From Nocardia sp. NBC_00565 (GTDB taxonomy: Bacteria; Actinomycetota; Actinomycetes; Mycobacteriales; Mycobacteriaceae): a stretch of DNA of 64,000 nucleotides. This document shows positions 26,949 to 35,255 of this stretch, piece by piece (position 1 is the first letter of the stretch; each line of letters opens with the position of its first letter). A program made the position numbers and the translations under genes. The notes under the pieces are model-generated. The model saw only the letters and a list, made by a program, of their open reading frames with translations. It ran no database searches and was not told the DNA's origin. The stretch covers positions 3,100,001 to 3,164,000 of the forward strand of contig NZ_CP107785.1 of the NCBI RefSeq assembly GCF_036345915.1, given 5' to 3'.

Positions 26949-26977
26949 TTGGTCATATGATCTGGTCCTTTGATCAG
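26949..26977. promoter_or_regulatory. Tandem operator A sites upstream of PhyH gene 2
   Basis: Two adjacent copies, TTGGTCATATGATCTGG (26949-26965) and TGGTCCTTTGATCAG (26963-26977), share a TGGTCNNNTGATC core at a 13-14 bp step, about 70 bp upstream of the start at 27045. The first aligns with the tetR promoter site. Confidence 0.6.
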
Positions 26978-27044
26978 ACATTGCCGTGCTTGACAGGCCC
27001 ACCTTCGACATCCCGTTACAGATCCGCCGACCTTGGAGTCTCCG

Positions 27045-27926
27045 ATGACCGACACGACGACGTCCACACCGACTGCAACGATTCAGCGAGTTCCCGCTGA
27101 CACCAGCCCTGCTGAGATCAAATCGATCGTCGAACGTGACGGTGGAGTAATCCTCAGCAACTTCTTCACGGTTGATCAGGTGCGACGGTTCAACGACGAG
27201 ATCGACCCGTTCATGACCGATCTGGAAGCCGGCTCCCCGGACAAGGTCGATCTCTTCGAAGGATTCCACGGCGCCAACACCAAGCGCCTCACCAACGTGG
27301 TGACACACTCATCGACGTTCCGTGAAGAGATGATCCAGGATCCCCGAATACTGGCCATCTCCGACGAGTTCCTTCTCCCCGTCGCCGACAGCTATCAGAT
27401 GACCGCGGCTCAGGTCATCGAGATCGGCCCGGGAAACAAGCCCCAGCCACTGCACCGGGACCTCGAGAACTGGCCCATCTTCCGTGACCTCGGACCCAGC
27501 GGATACAACGTTACGATCAACTTTCTCACTGCCCTATCCGATTTCACCGAGGACAACGGCGCGACCCGGGTCATTCCCGGAAGCAGTCACTGGGACGACT
27601 ACGAAGATCGTGGCACACCGGAGAACACCATCCCCGCCCTCCTCAACAAGGGTGACGTCCTGCTGATCGATGGCAAGGTCGCACACGGCGGCGGAGAGAA
27701 CAAGACCACGGACAACTACCGCCGAGCCATGGCGTGGTCCTTCACCATCGGATGGCTCACAAGCGAAGAGGCTCATGCCTTTCTCGTTCCGCTGGACCTT
27801 GTGAAGACGCTGCCTCCGAAGATCCAGAACATCCTCGGGTTCCGCTCGTTCCACAACGCCTCCAAGCAAGGTGGGACATTATGGCAGGCAAACTACGACG
27901 ACATCGCGAAGTATCTCGAACTCTGA
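27045..27926 (+). CDS. PhyH-family Fe(II)/2-oxoglutarate dioxygenase (copy 2)
   Basis: The 293-residue paralogue of the enzyme at 10930-11802 keeps the iron facial triad: His137 and Asp139 in PLHRDLENW and His214 in VAHGGGEN, with YRRAMAW supplying the 2-oxoglutarate arginine. ATG at 27045 follows TTGGAG; a codon at 27033 is less likely. The two copies share long blocks (GATR-IPGS, HWDDYEDRGTPE, VPLDLVKTLPPK-like) but differ around the active site after HRDLEN, so they may act on different substrates or at different positions. No downstream gene is cotranscribed; the next gene converges. Confidence 0.87.
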   Translation: MTDTTTSTPTATIQRVPADTSPAEIKSIVERDGGVILSNFFTVDQVRRFNDEIDPFMTDLEAGSPDKVDLFEGFHGANTKRLTNVVTHSSTFREEMIQDPRILAISDEFLLPVADSYQMTAAQVIEIGPGNKPQPLHRDLENWPIFRDLGPSGYNVTINFLTALSDFTEDNGATRVIPGSSHWDDYEDRGTPENTIPALLNKGDVLLIDGKVAHGGGENKTTDNYRRAMAWSFTIGWLTSEEAHAFLVPLDLVKTLPPKIQNILGFRSFHNASKQGGTLWQANYDDIAKYLEL

Positions 27927-28041
27927 AAATCCGAACCCGCTCGCGGGCACCGTCAGCTGCGTCTTTGGTCTTGGATCTGCTGCTGCGTCAGACGGCCCAG
28001 ATCGCGGAACGGATCGATCGCACCTGAGCACACTTTGAATC

Positions 28042-29379
28042 TCACCGAAGACGCGGCGGGACAACTGATTTCAGTGGTACTCGGGCTTCGAGCATCAGAG
28101 CTGTCGCCTCGGCCCGAGAGTTGACTCCGAGCTTTCGAAAAATCTTCGAGACGTGGAACTTCACCGTGTTCTCGCTGATACCGAGGTGATTCGCGATCGC
28201 TCGATTGCGCAGACCGGTGGCGAGGTGTTCGAGCACTTCGAGTTCGCGTGGGCCCAGTGCCCAGAGCAGGGAGTCCTCGCCGCGCACCGGTGGCGGATCC
28301 AGCGGCATGACCACCGAGATCTCCGACCCCCAGCCCGCGACCGCCTGGAGCCTCAGCTCGCCGTTGAGGGCAAGTACGCGCTGCCGCAACGGTTGGATCC
28401 GACTGCCTTCGGTTGTGAGATCGCCGGGGCCGTCGTCACGGATGTTGATAAGCAAGTTCTTGCCATCGCAGTCCCATTGCACCCGTACCCGGGTGACCCC
28501 TTGCTGATCTACCGCGGTCGAAATCGCGCCTCGCACAATCGCACGGGCGCCATGGGCGACCTCGCTCGGCAAGGCGCGCCCATCTATCGGCGGTTCGACG
28601 AACTGCACATCGACGTTGCGATGGCGCACCAGTGGTCGCAAGTCATCACGCAACCGTTCGAACGCGGTAGTCACCGGTTCTTCAGCGAATTTGCGCTGCC
28701 GATCGGTCGCGGTTCGCAGATTCACCATCGCTTCGGCGGCCATGTTGGTTGCACTCTGTCGGGCCACCCGATCGTCGAGGCCGTCCGAACGTAGCACCGC
28801 CAGTAGCGATTCCAAGGTAGTCGACTGGATATCCGCCAATTCGGCGATGGCCTCGCCCCGCACCCGCGACGCGGCCCGCGAGCCGCGTAGATAACTCGGT
28901 GAGGCCTCGCTTGCGTCCTGCTGGATACGAAGAGCGAGGATCTGCCACAAGTAGAGAACGTGTTCGTCGAACTGCTGCGCCCCCGGAGACACCACCAACA
29001 GCAATGCGCCGGTCTCGGCCAGCGCCGCCAGTACCGGACGAACCCGTCCGCCCACCGGGATTACGTCACGTCTGATGCCACCCGGAACCAACCTGCTTCT
29101 GATCACGTCGAGTTCGGACAGGACCAGACAAGAGATAACGGACTGCGACCCATGCAGTTTCAGCGGGTGGCCGACATCATCGGCAGTATGGATCACCATG
29201 GCGGTATGCGGGACGTGCGTCGCCAGGAAGGTCGAAAACTGCTTCACTATGTCGGTCAGCGGCGACGTCAGTACTGTGACCAGTCCACGCAATACCGCCG
29301 CGTCGCCGAGATCGTGCAGCGGCCTGACCGACCGCACGCCGATGGTTTTGGCAGCGCTAGCACTTTTCGATCGCGACAC
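28042..29379 (-). CDS. LuxR-type regulator with histidine-kinase-like ATPase region
   Basis: The 445-residue protein ends in a LuxR/NarL helix-turn-helix (GPRELEVLEHLATGLRNRAI, SENTVKFHVSKIFRKLGVNS). Its central part has a GHKL-type ATPase feature, LLINIRDDGPGDL, and the N-terminal half resembles a GAF-like sensor without clear ligands. No phospho-acceptor His box is obvious. It probably senses a signal and activates neighbouring genes. GTG at 29379 starts it. It is divergent from formaldehyde dehydrogenase, with an inverted repeat in the shared promoter, so it is the likely regulator of that gene. Confidence 0.85.
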   Translation of the reverse strand: MSRSKSASAAKTIGVRSVRPLHDLGDAAVLRGLVTVLTSPLTDIVKQFSTFLATHVPHTAMVIHTADDVGHPLKLHGSQSVISCLVLSELDVIRSRLVPGGIRRDVIPVGGRVRPVLAALAETGALLLVVSPGAQQFDEHVLYLWQILALRIQQDASEASPSYLRGSRAASRVRGEAIAELADIQSTTLESLLAVLRSDGLDDRVARQSATNMAAEAMVNLRTATDRQRKFAEEPVTTAFERLRDDLRPLVRHRNVDVQFVEPPIDGRALPSEVAHGARAIVRGAISTAVDQQGVTRVRVQWDCDGKNLLINIRDDGPGDLTTEGSRIQPLRQRVLALNGELRLQAVAGWGSEISVVMPLDPPPVRGEDSLLWALGPRELEVLEHLATGLRNRAIANHLGISENTVKFHVSKIFRKLGVNSRAEATALMLEARVPLKSVVPPRLR

Positions 29380-29412
29380 GGTTCCACTCTATAAGGGGTA
29401 CCGAAGCTCTCC

Positions 29413-29432
29413 GACTACCCATCGGGGTAGTC
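29413..29432. promoter_or_regulatory. Inverted repeat in the LuxR/formaldehyde dehydrogenase promoter region
   Basis: GACTACCCATCGGGGTAGTC has perfect 8-bp arms around ATCG. It lies between the divergent LuxR gene (start 29379) and formaldehyde dehydrogenase (start 29538). A similar palindrome occurs at 59733-59750. Confidence 0.55.
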
Positions 29433-29537
29433 CCGACCGTGCCGAATACTGATCCCACTACCGGAAGGGGTCGGTCAGGATTCAGGGGAACCAGGTAGAG
29501 GCACCACCGAACGACCAGTACTGAAAGAGGATTCGAC

Positions 29538-30758
29538 GTGCCAGGAAATAGAGCTGTTGCCTACAAGGGCCCCGGTGTCGTGGAAGTAATCGACATCGAC
29601 TATCCGACTTTCGAATTACATGACGGCCCGGGCGTAAACCCGGCGAATATCGGGCGGAAATTACCGCACGCCGTCATTCTCAAGACAGTGACCACCAATA
29701 TTTGTGGTTCCGACCAGCACATGGTGCGCGGACGCACCACCGCACCGATTGATCTGGTGCTGGGCCATGAGATCACAGGAGAGGTGGTGGAGGCCGGCCC
29801 GGACGTCGAGTTCGTCAAGGTAGGCGACATCGTCTCTGTCCCTTTCAATATCTCGTGTGGCCGCTGCCGCAACTGCAAAGAGGGCAAAACGGGGATCTGC
29901 CTGAACGTGAACCCCGACCGCCCAGGCAGTGCCTATGGCTACGTCGATATGGGCGGCTGGGTAGGCGGCCAGGCCGAGTACGTCCTGGTGCCATACGCCG
30001 ACTGGAACGCCTTGGTATTCCCGGATCGCGAGCAGGCCCTGGAGAAGATCCTGGACCTGACGATGCTATCGGACATCTTTCCCACCGGCTTCCACGGCGC
30101 GGTGACGGCGGGTGTCACAGTCGGCTCGACGGTGTACATCGCCGGCGCTGGTCCGGTAGGTCTAGCCGCGGCCGCAGGAGCACAATTGCTCGGCGCCGCA
30201 GTCGTCATCGTCGGCGATCTCAACGACGATCGGCTCGCACAGGCGCGCAGCTTCGGTTGCGAAACCATCAACGTGGGCGCCGGACGAATCGAAGACCAGC
30301 TCGAGCAGCTACTCGGCGTACCCGAGGTGGACGCCGCTGTCGACGCTGTCGGATTCGAAGCGCGCAGCCAAGGGCACGGCTCTCATGCCGAAGAAGCGCC
30401 CGCGACTGTGCTCAACTCCCTGATGGACATCACTGCCGCCGGCGGTGCCATAGGCATCCCGGGTCTGTATGTGACCGGGGATCCGGGGGCCGTCGACGAG
30501 GCGGCGAAGATCGGTTCGCTGTCACTGAGTTTCGGTACCGGCTGGGCAAAATCGCTGTCCTTCACCACTGGCCAATGCCCGGTCATGAAGTACAACCGGC
30601 AACTCATGCAAGCAATTCTGCACGACAAGGTACAGATCTCCAGAGCGGTCAACGCCAAGGCCATACCACTGGAGGGCGCACCGGGCGGCTATGCGGAATT
30701 CGACGCCGGCGCAGCCATCAAGTACGTACTCAATCCCAATGGCTACGTAACCGCTTGA
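29538..30758 (+). CDS. fdhA: Glutathione-independent formaldehyde dehydrogenase
   Basis: The 406-residue zinc MDR enzyme matches the Pseudomonas putida FdhA type. It has catalytic zinc Cys in NICGSDQHMVRGR, GHEITGEV, the structural cluster CGRCRNCKEGKTGIC, the FdhA-specific GSAYGYVDMGGWVGGQAEY and the long insert GFEARSQGHGSHAEEAPATV. It oxidises formaldehyde to formate with tightly bound NAD+. GTG at 29538 follows AAAGAGG. In this setting it may remove formaldehyde released by oxidative demethylation, for which the PhyH dioxygenases or the flavin monooxygenase are candidates; that link is inferred. Confidence 0.93.
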   Translation: MPGNRAVAYKGPGVVEVIDIDYPTFELHDGPGVNPANIGRKLPHAVILKTVTTNICGSDQHMVRGRTTAPIDLVLGHEITGEVVEAGPDVEFVKVGDIVSVPFNISCGRCRNCKEGKTGICLNVNPDRPGSAYGYVDMGGWVGGQAEYVLVPYADWNALVFPDREQALEKILDLTMLSDIFPTGFHGAVTAGVTVGSTVYIAGAGPVGLAAAAGAQLLGAAVVIVGDLNDDRLAQARSFGCETINVGAGRIEDQLEQLLGVPEVDAAVDAVGFEARSQGHGSHAEEAPATVLNSLMDITAAGGAIGIPGLYVTGDPGAVDEAAKIGSLSLSFGTGWAKSLSFTTGQCPVMKYNRQLMQAILHDKVQISRAVNAKAIPLEGAPGGYAEFDAGAAIKYVLNPNGYVTA

Positions 30759-30819
30759 TACAACCTGGATCCAACCGGACCACCCGCACGATCGAAAAGT
30801 AAAGGGAGAAAAGGCCCAT

Positions 30820-30927
30820 ATGTCTGCACTGGCACGTGATGGTGTAGTCGGCGGCGGCCTCGGTGTCAGCGGTGGATCGGGTGCACAAGACCAGACCGTC
30901 GCTGACGCCGGGCTCGCGGCACTCTAG
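30820..30927 (+). pseudogene. 35-codon remnant of a GlcG/HbpS-like haem-binding protein
   Basis: The frame MSALARDGVVGGGLGVSGGS continues GAQDQTVADAGLAAL and stops. The last 30 residues match the typical C-terminus of GlcG/HbpS-family proteins (GxIGVSGGTxEQDxxVAxAGxAAL). A strong ribosome site (AAGGGAGAAAAGG) and a start remain, but the central hundred or so residues are missing. It therefore looks like an in-frame internal deletion. Whether the 35-mer is still made is unknown. It lies 61 bp after fdhA and before a strong terminator. Confidence 0.6.
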
Positions 30928-30945
30928 CGATCGGGCGCTACTCTC

Positions 30946-30983
30946 CTGCCCTCGACCCGATTCACGAACCGGGTCGAGGGCAG
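30946..30983. terminator. Strong bidirectional hairpin terminator
   Basis: A perfect 14-bp GC-rich stem (CTGCCCTCGACCCG at 30946-30959 with 30970-30983) and 10-base loop separates block 1 (plus strand) from the E2 gene ending at 31069 (minus strand). Confidence 0.85.
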
Positions 30984-31068
30984 GTCCGAGCCCGCTAAAG
31001 AGTCTACTTTATTAGACCGTAGACGCTGAGGCGAGATGGCGACCCGTGGTCCGGAGCGCCGACCGGGA

Positions 31069-32379
31069 TCAGCCGAATTCGTCCTCGAAGGCCGCGCCCT
31101 CGAGACGTCGCTTGATGTGGACGAGGAAGCGGGCCGCATCGGCGCCGTCGACGATCCGGTGGTCGTAGGTCAGTGCAAGGTAGACCATGGATCGGACCGC
31201 GATGCTGTCGCTGCCGATGGCATCGGTGACGACGACGGCGCGCTTGACTACGGCCCCGGTACCGAGGATGGCTACCTGGGGCTGGTTGATGATCGGGGTG
31301 TCGAACAGTGCGCCGACGCTGCCCGTATTCGTCAGTGTGAACGTCGCGCCGGAGAGCTCATCGGGCGAGATCTTGTTCGTGCGAGTGCGATCCGCGACAT
31401 CGGCGATTTTGCGGGCCAGTCCGGCGATCGATAGATCCCCGGCGTCCTGGATGACCGGGACGATGAGCCCCCGGTCGGTGTCGACCGCGACACCCAGGTG
31501 CGCGGCGGCGTGATACGTCACAGTGTCGGCGTCGAGTGAGGAGTTGAGCTGCGGATACGCCTTCAACGCCTCGATCGCGGCCTTGGCGAAGAACGGCAGG
31601 AACGTCAGTTTGATGCCCTCGCGCGCGTAGAACGCATCTTTGTTGCGGGCGCGCAGCCGGGCGATCTCGGTGACATCGACCTCGACTACCGTGGTCAGCT
31701 GCGCCGAGACCCGCAGCGACTCGACCATCCGTGCGGCAATCGTGCGTCGCAGGCGGGACAACTTCTCGGTCTTGCCGAGCAACCGGGACAGCACGGTCTT
31801 GCCGGGCGGCGCGGCGGGCGTGGGCGCGGCGGCTTGGACGGCCGGTGCGGTCGGCACCGCGGCGGTGGCCTGCGCGGCGGCCGCATCGACTATGTGCCGC
31901 TTGTGGATTCGCTCACTCACACTGGTGCGCACGCCGGCCAAATCGACCCCGTGCTCCACGGCGAGCTGGCGAGCGAGCGGCGTCGCGAATATGCGCGCCG
32001 CCGCGGTGGGCCCGACCGGCGTCCACGCCGGAGCCGAATCAGGCTCCGGCGCAACCGGTTCCGGCTCGGGCGGCCGCGCAGCCATCCGAGCTGTTATCGG
32101 CTCCGCCGCGGGCACGCCACTCGACGGTGGAGACGTCTCGATCGGCGCACCGATGATCGCGAGCGCGGCACCCACCGCCGCCGTCTCGTCCTGAGCCACC
32201 TTGATCTCCAGTAGCACCCCGGCCACCGGCGACGGGACCTCGGTGTCGACTTTGTCGGTGGAGACTTCGAGCAGCGGCTCGTCGACCTCGACGGTGTCGC
32301 CGACGGATTTGAGCCACTGGGTGACGGTGCCCTCGGTGACACTCTCACCGAGAGCGGGCAGGGTGACTTCGGTTGCCAT
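31069..32379 (-). CDS. Dihydrolipoamide acyltransferase (E2) of a 2-oxoacid dehydrogenase complex
   Basis: The 436-residue E2 has one lipoyl domain (GESVTEGTVTQWLKSVGD, lipoyl Lys in STDKVDTEV), an Ala/Pro-rich linker, a peripheral subunit-binding domain (FATPLARQLAVEHGVDLAGV) and a catalytic domain with TLTNTGSVGALFDTPIINQP and the active-site DHRIVDGADAARF. It transfers acyl groups from lipoate to CoA. ATG at 32379 follows AAAGGAC. No E1 or E3 gene is adjacent; the fused E1 at 48855-50852 is 16 kb away but carries a related upstream motif. It is the last gene after P450, ferredoxin and reductase. Confidence 0.9.
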   Translation of the reverse strand: MATEVTLPALGESVTEGTVTQWLKSVGDTVEVDEPLLEVSTDKVDTEVPSPVAGVLLEIKVAQDETAAVGAALAIIGAPIETSPPSSGVPAAEPITARMAARPPEPEPVAPEPDSAPAWTPVGPTAAARIFATPLARQLAVEHGVDLAGVRTSVSERIHKRHIVDAAAAQATAAVPTAPAVQAAAPTPAAPPGKTVLSRLLGKTEKLSRLRRTIAARMVESLRVSAQLTTVVEVDVTEIARLRARNKDAFYAREGIKLTFLPFFAKAAIEALKAYPQLNSSLDADTVTYHAAAHLGVAVDTDRGLIVPVIQDAGDLSIAGLARKIADVADRTRTNKISPDELSGATFTLTNTGSVGALFDTPIINQPQVAILGTGAVVKRAVVVTDAIGSDSIAVRSMVYLALTYDHRIVDGADAARFLVHIKRRLEGAAFEDEFG

Positions 32380-32451
32380 GATGTCCTTTATCAATACCGA
32401 TCTGGCCGCGACGTTCTTCGACCTGCCGAAGTGCGCCGCGGCCGCCGTCGT

Positions 32452-33693
32452 CTACCAGGCGATCGGAAGCTCGTAGATGCCGTAGGCGAGCGAATCTTTC
32501 TTGAACCTGAGCTGGTCGAATTCGGTTGCCAGGCGCAGCGTCGGGATGCGGCGGAACAGCGTGCCGTACACCACCTCGAGCTCGATACGCGCGAGTTGCT
32601 GACCGATGCACTGGTGCGGACCCCAGCCGAACGCGTGGTGATGGCGCGCATCCCGCGTGAGATCGAGCTTCTCGGGTTCGGGGAAGGCCACCGGATCGAA
32701 GTTCGCCGCGGGCAGCGCGGAGATGATGCCCTCCCCCGCGCCGATGGTCTGACCCGCGATCTCGATATCTTCGATGGCGATGCGCCGTTGCAGCAGATGC
32801 GGGACGGTCAGGTAGCGCAGCAATTCCTCGACCGCGGCGGCGATCACCTTCCGGTCCTCGGTTTCGCGCAGGATGGCGAGCTGCTCCGGATTCTGCAGTA
32901 GCAGCGCGGTCGCCATCGTGATCATGTTCGCGCTGGTGTCGTGACCGGCGATGAGCATGATGATGCCCAGCATGATGGCCCCGGGCATGTCCACGTCACC
33001 CGCCTTGACGCGCGCGCCCAGGTCCGAGAGCAAATCCTCCTCGGGCGCGTCCATCTTGGCTTGGATCAGTTTGGCGATGTAGCCGCCGAGCGCCGCACTC
33101 GCCGCGCCGTTGTCCTCCGGCGATGATTCCGAATTGACGGCGATCTTGGCGTGGGTTTCGAAGAACTCGTGATCCTCATACGGCACGCCGAGCAGTTCGC
33201 AGATCATCAGCGACGGCAGCGGCACCGCCAACGCTTCCATCAGGTCGGCCGGGTTCGGCCCCGCCAGCATCTTATCGATGAGCTCGTCGGTGAGCTGCTG
33301 GATCGACGGGCGCAGCTTCTCCATCCGGCCGCGGGTGAACGAACTCGTCAGCAGTCGGCGCAATGCCGCGTGCTCTGCGCCGTCGGTATCGAAGATCGTC
33401 TTCGGCCGGTCATGGATCGTCTCGGCGATGGCGCGGGTCATATACGGAAACCCGGGCAGGTGGTCATTCGAGCTCACCCGCGGGTCGCCCATGATCTCAC
33501 GCTGAGCGGCATGCGTCGCGATGAGCCACGGGGTGTTGCCATCCCAGGTCCGCACGCGCGACACCGCCTTTCCTGCGGTGTGCAGTTCACGCAGCTCGGG
33601 CGATGGGAGGAACGGGCACTTGCCGTCCCGGGGAGTCGGATATTCGGGGATGTCCAGGTTGTGGTCGGCCGCGGTGGCCACAGAGTCCGTCAT
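32452..33693 (-). CDS. Cytochrome P450
   Basis: The 413-residue soluble bacterial P450 has the I-helix AGHDTSAN (249-256), ExxR in EELLRY, and the haem loop FGWGPHQCIGQQLAR with Cys362. It should hydroxylate or epoxidise a substrate with O2. Its redox partners are encoded directly upstream: a 3Fe-4S ferredoxin and an FAD ferredoxin reductase, giving a complete class I electron chain. The pattern (FDTDGAEHAALRRLL, HDTSANMI) resembles CYP105/CYP107-like actinomycete enzymes; the exact family would need sequence identity. Start ATG at 33693. Confidence 0.93.
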   Translation of the reverse strand: MTDSVATAADHNLDIPEYPTPRDGKCPFLPSPELRELHTAGKAVSRVRTWDGNTPWLIATHAAQREIMGDPRVSSNDHLPGFPYMTRAIAETIHDRPKTIFDTDGAEHAALRRLLTSSFTRGRMEKLRPSIQQLTDELIDKMLAGPNPADLMEALAVPLPSLMICELLGVPYEDHEFFETHAKIAVNSESSPEDNGAASAALGGYIAKLIQAKMDAPEEDLLSDLGARVKAGDVDMPGAIMLGIIMLIAGHDTSANMITMATALLLQNPEQLAILRETEDRKVIAAAVEELLRYLTVPHLLQRRIAIEDIEIAGQTIGAGEGIISALPAANFDPVAFPEPEKLDLTRDARHHHAFGWGPHQCIGQQLARIELEVVYGTLFRRIPTLRLATEFDQLRFKKDSLAYGIYELPIAW

Positions 33694-33744
33694 GGTCGGC
33701 TTTCCTCTAGTCGAAATTTGCTCGCGATGCGGATGACCGCACGC

Positions 33745-33939
33745 TCATTCCTCGATACGAATCGCCATCGCCGGGCATACGGCCGCCGCGTTGCGGACGT
33801 CGTCGGCCAGTTCCGCGGACGGGTATTCGTTCAGCAACACGACGATGCCGTCTTCGTCACGCTGGTCGAACACCTCCATCGACGCGGCGACGCACTGACC
33901 GGCCGCCACGCACTTTTCTTCATCGACGACAACCTTCAT
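33745..33939 (-). CDS. 3Fe-4S ferredoxin partner of the P450
   Basis: The 64-residue acidic protein has Cys10, Cys16 and Cys55 (CVAAGQC and VCP); the residue where a fourth cysteine would complete a 4Fe-4S site is replaced, as in actinomycete P450 ferredoxins. It carries electrons from the reductase to the P450. ATG at 33939 follows AGGAGATCCC. The gene lies 16 bp after the reductase and 51 bp before the P450. Confidence 0.93.
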   Translation of the reverse strand: MKVVVDEEKCVAAGQCVAASMEVFDQRDEDGIVVLLNEYPSAELADDVRNAAAVCPAMAIRIEE

Positions 33940-33955
33940 GGGATCTCCTGATCGT

Positions 33956-35152
33956 TCAGTGGATGGCGCTCGGGGCTGTGAGCCCATCGACGACTTGTTG
34001 CCGGTGCAGGCGAACCTGTTTGGGCATATTCCAGCCGAGGACTCCGGTGACGACACCGTCGCTGCGATAGCGCGCGACGAAGCGCCGATCCGCCACGTCA
34101 CCCTCGACGATGTCGACCTCGGCATCGGTGCGGATCACGCCGTGCACCATGAGCTTCGCGCCGAACTGATCGGTCCAGAAATACGGCACCGGAGCGTACG
34201 GCTGGTCTTCGCCGAGGAGCACCGCGGCGACGGCCGCGGACTGCTCGGTGGCGTTCGTCCGGTTCTCCAGGCGGATGAGCCCGCCGAAATGCTCGTGCTG
34301 CCATCGGGCCACATCACCGACCGCGTAGATGCCCTCGGCCGCGCGGCACCGGGAATCGCACACCACACCGTTGTCGAGGAGCAGTCCACTGCCTTCCAAC
34401 CATCCGGTGGCCGGTATCGCGCCGATCGCGACCACCACCACATCGGCGGGTAGCACCTCGCCCGTGCCCAGTTCCACACCGGTCACCCGACCGTCCGCGC
34501 CGACCAGGTTCCGGACGCCGGTGCCGAGACGCAACCGCACCCCGCGCTCGGTGTGTAGTTGCGCCAGCTGATTCGATACCAGCGCGCCGACCTGTAGGGC
34601 CATCGGCGCCGGCTGCGGGCCGGTCATGGTCACGTCCAGGCCGAGCGTGCGCGCGGTGGCCGCGATCTCGGCACCGAGCACGCCCTCGCCGACGACGACC
34701 AGCCGCGAACAGCGCAGCAGATCGGCTCGCAGAGCCAGCGCATCGTCGAGCGCGCGCAGCACGTGCACCCCGGCCAGGTCCGCTTGCCCGGGCCACCGCC
34801 GCGCCCGCACGCCGGTGGCGATCACGATCGCGTCCGCCCGCAGCTCACGGCCGGATTCGGTGCGCACGGTCCGGGTCGCGGCAGCCAGCGCGATCGCCGG
34901 GTCGCCCAGCACGAACTCGGCATCCAGCGCCACCAGCGTCTCCTGCGTGCGCAGCGTGGCCTTTTCCGGCTCCCACGCACCGGAGAGCACCTGCTTGGAC
35001 AGCGGCGGGCGGTCATAGGGCGCGTGCGGTTCATCGCCGAGCACCGTGATCGTGCCCGCGTACTTCTTGCGTCGCAGGGCCTCGACCGTGGACAGACCGG
35101 ACGCCGAGGCGCCCACCACCAGCACCCGAGCCGGGGGCTCCGCAAAACTCAT
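33956..35152 (-). CDS. FAD-dependent NAD(P)H ferredoxin reductase
   Basis: The 398-residue flavoprotein has the FAD motif VLVVGASASGLSTVEAL, YDRPPLSKQVL, a second NAD(P)H motif LVVVGEGVLGAEIAATA and the conserved GIYAVGDVARW, as in putidaredoxin-reductase-like enzymes. The NADH motif reads GEGVLGAE. It passes electrons from NAD(P)H to the ferredoxin encoded 16 bp downstream. ATG at 35152. An operator B-like site at 35200-35217 lies 48 bp upstream, so the reductase/ferredoxin/P450/E2 operon probably answers to the TetR at 48.7 kb. Confidence 0.92.
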   Translation of the reverse strand: MSFAEPPARVLVVGASASGLSTVEALRRKKYAGTITVLGDEPHAPYDRPPLSKQVLSGAWEPEKATLRTQETLVALDAEFVLGDPAIALAAATRTVRTESGRELRADAIVIATGVRARRWPGQADLAGVHVLRALDDALALRADLLRCSRLVVVGEGVLGAEIAATARTLGLDVTMTGPQPAPMALQVGALVSNQLAQLHTERGVRLRLGTGVRNLVGADGRVTGVELGTGEVLPADVVVVAIGAIPATGWLEGSGLLLDNGVVCDSRCRAAEGIYAVGDVARWQHEHFGGLIRLENRTNATEQSAAVAAVLLGEDQPYAPVPYFWTDQFGAKLMVHGVIRTDAEVDIVEGDVADRRFVARYRSDGVVTGVLGWNMPKQVRLHRQQVVDGLTAPSAIH

Positions 35153-35199
35153 CTGTGACTCCCGATTGCCTCGGTTGTGCCGTGCAGCACAAGCGAATA

Positions 35200-35217
35200 T
35201 TAGAACAATCGGTCAGT
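35200..35217. promoter_or_regulatory. Operator B-like site upstream of the P450 operon
   Basis: TTAGAACAATCGGTCAGT matches TTCGAACAACCGGTATAA in 12 of the first 14 bases. It lies 48 bp upstream of the ferredoxin reductase start. Confidence 0.55.
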
Positions 35218-35255
35218 ACAATCAACAGATGGTTTCCGGACTCGTCCGAACCGAG

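Noticed and set aside
26433..27308. 291-codon minus-strand frame across the PhyH 2 promoter
   Set aside because: It covers terminator, operator sites and antisense coding sequence, with no domain recognised.
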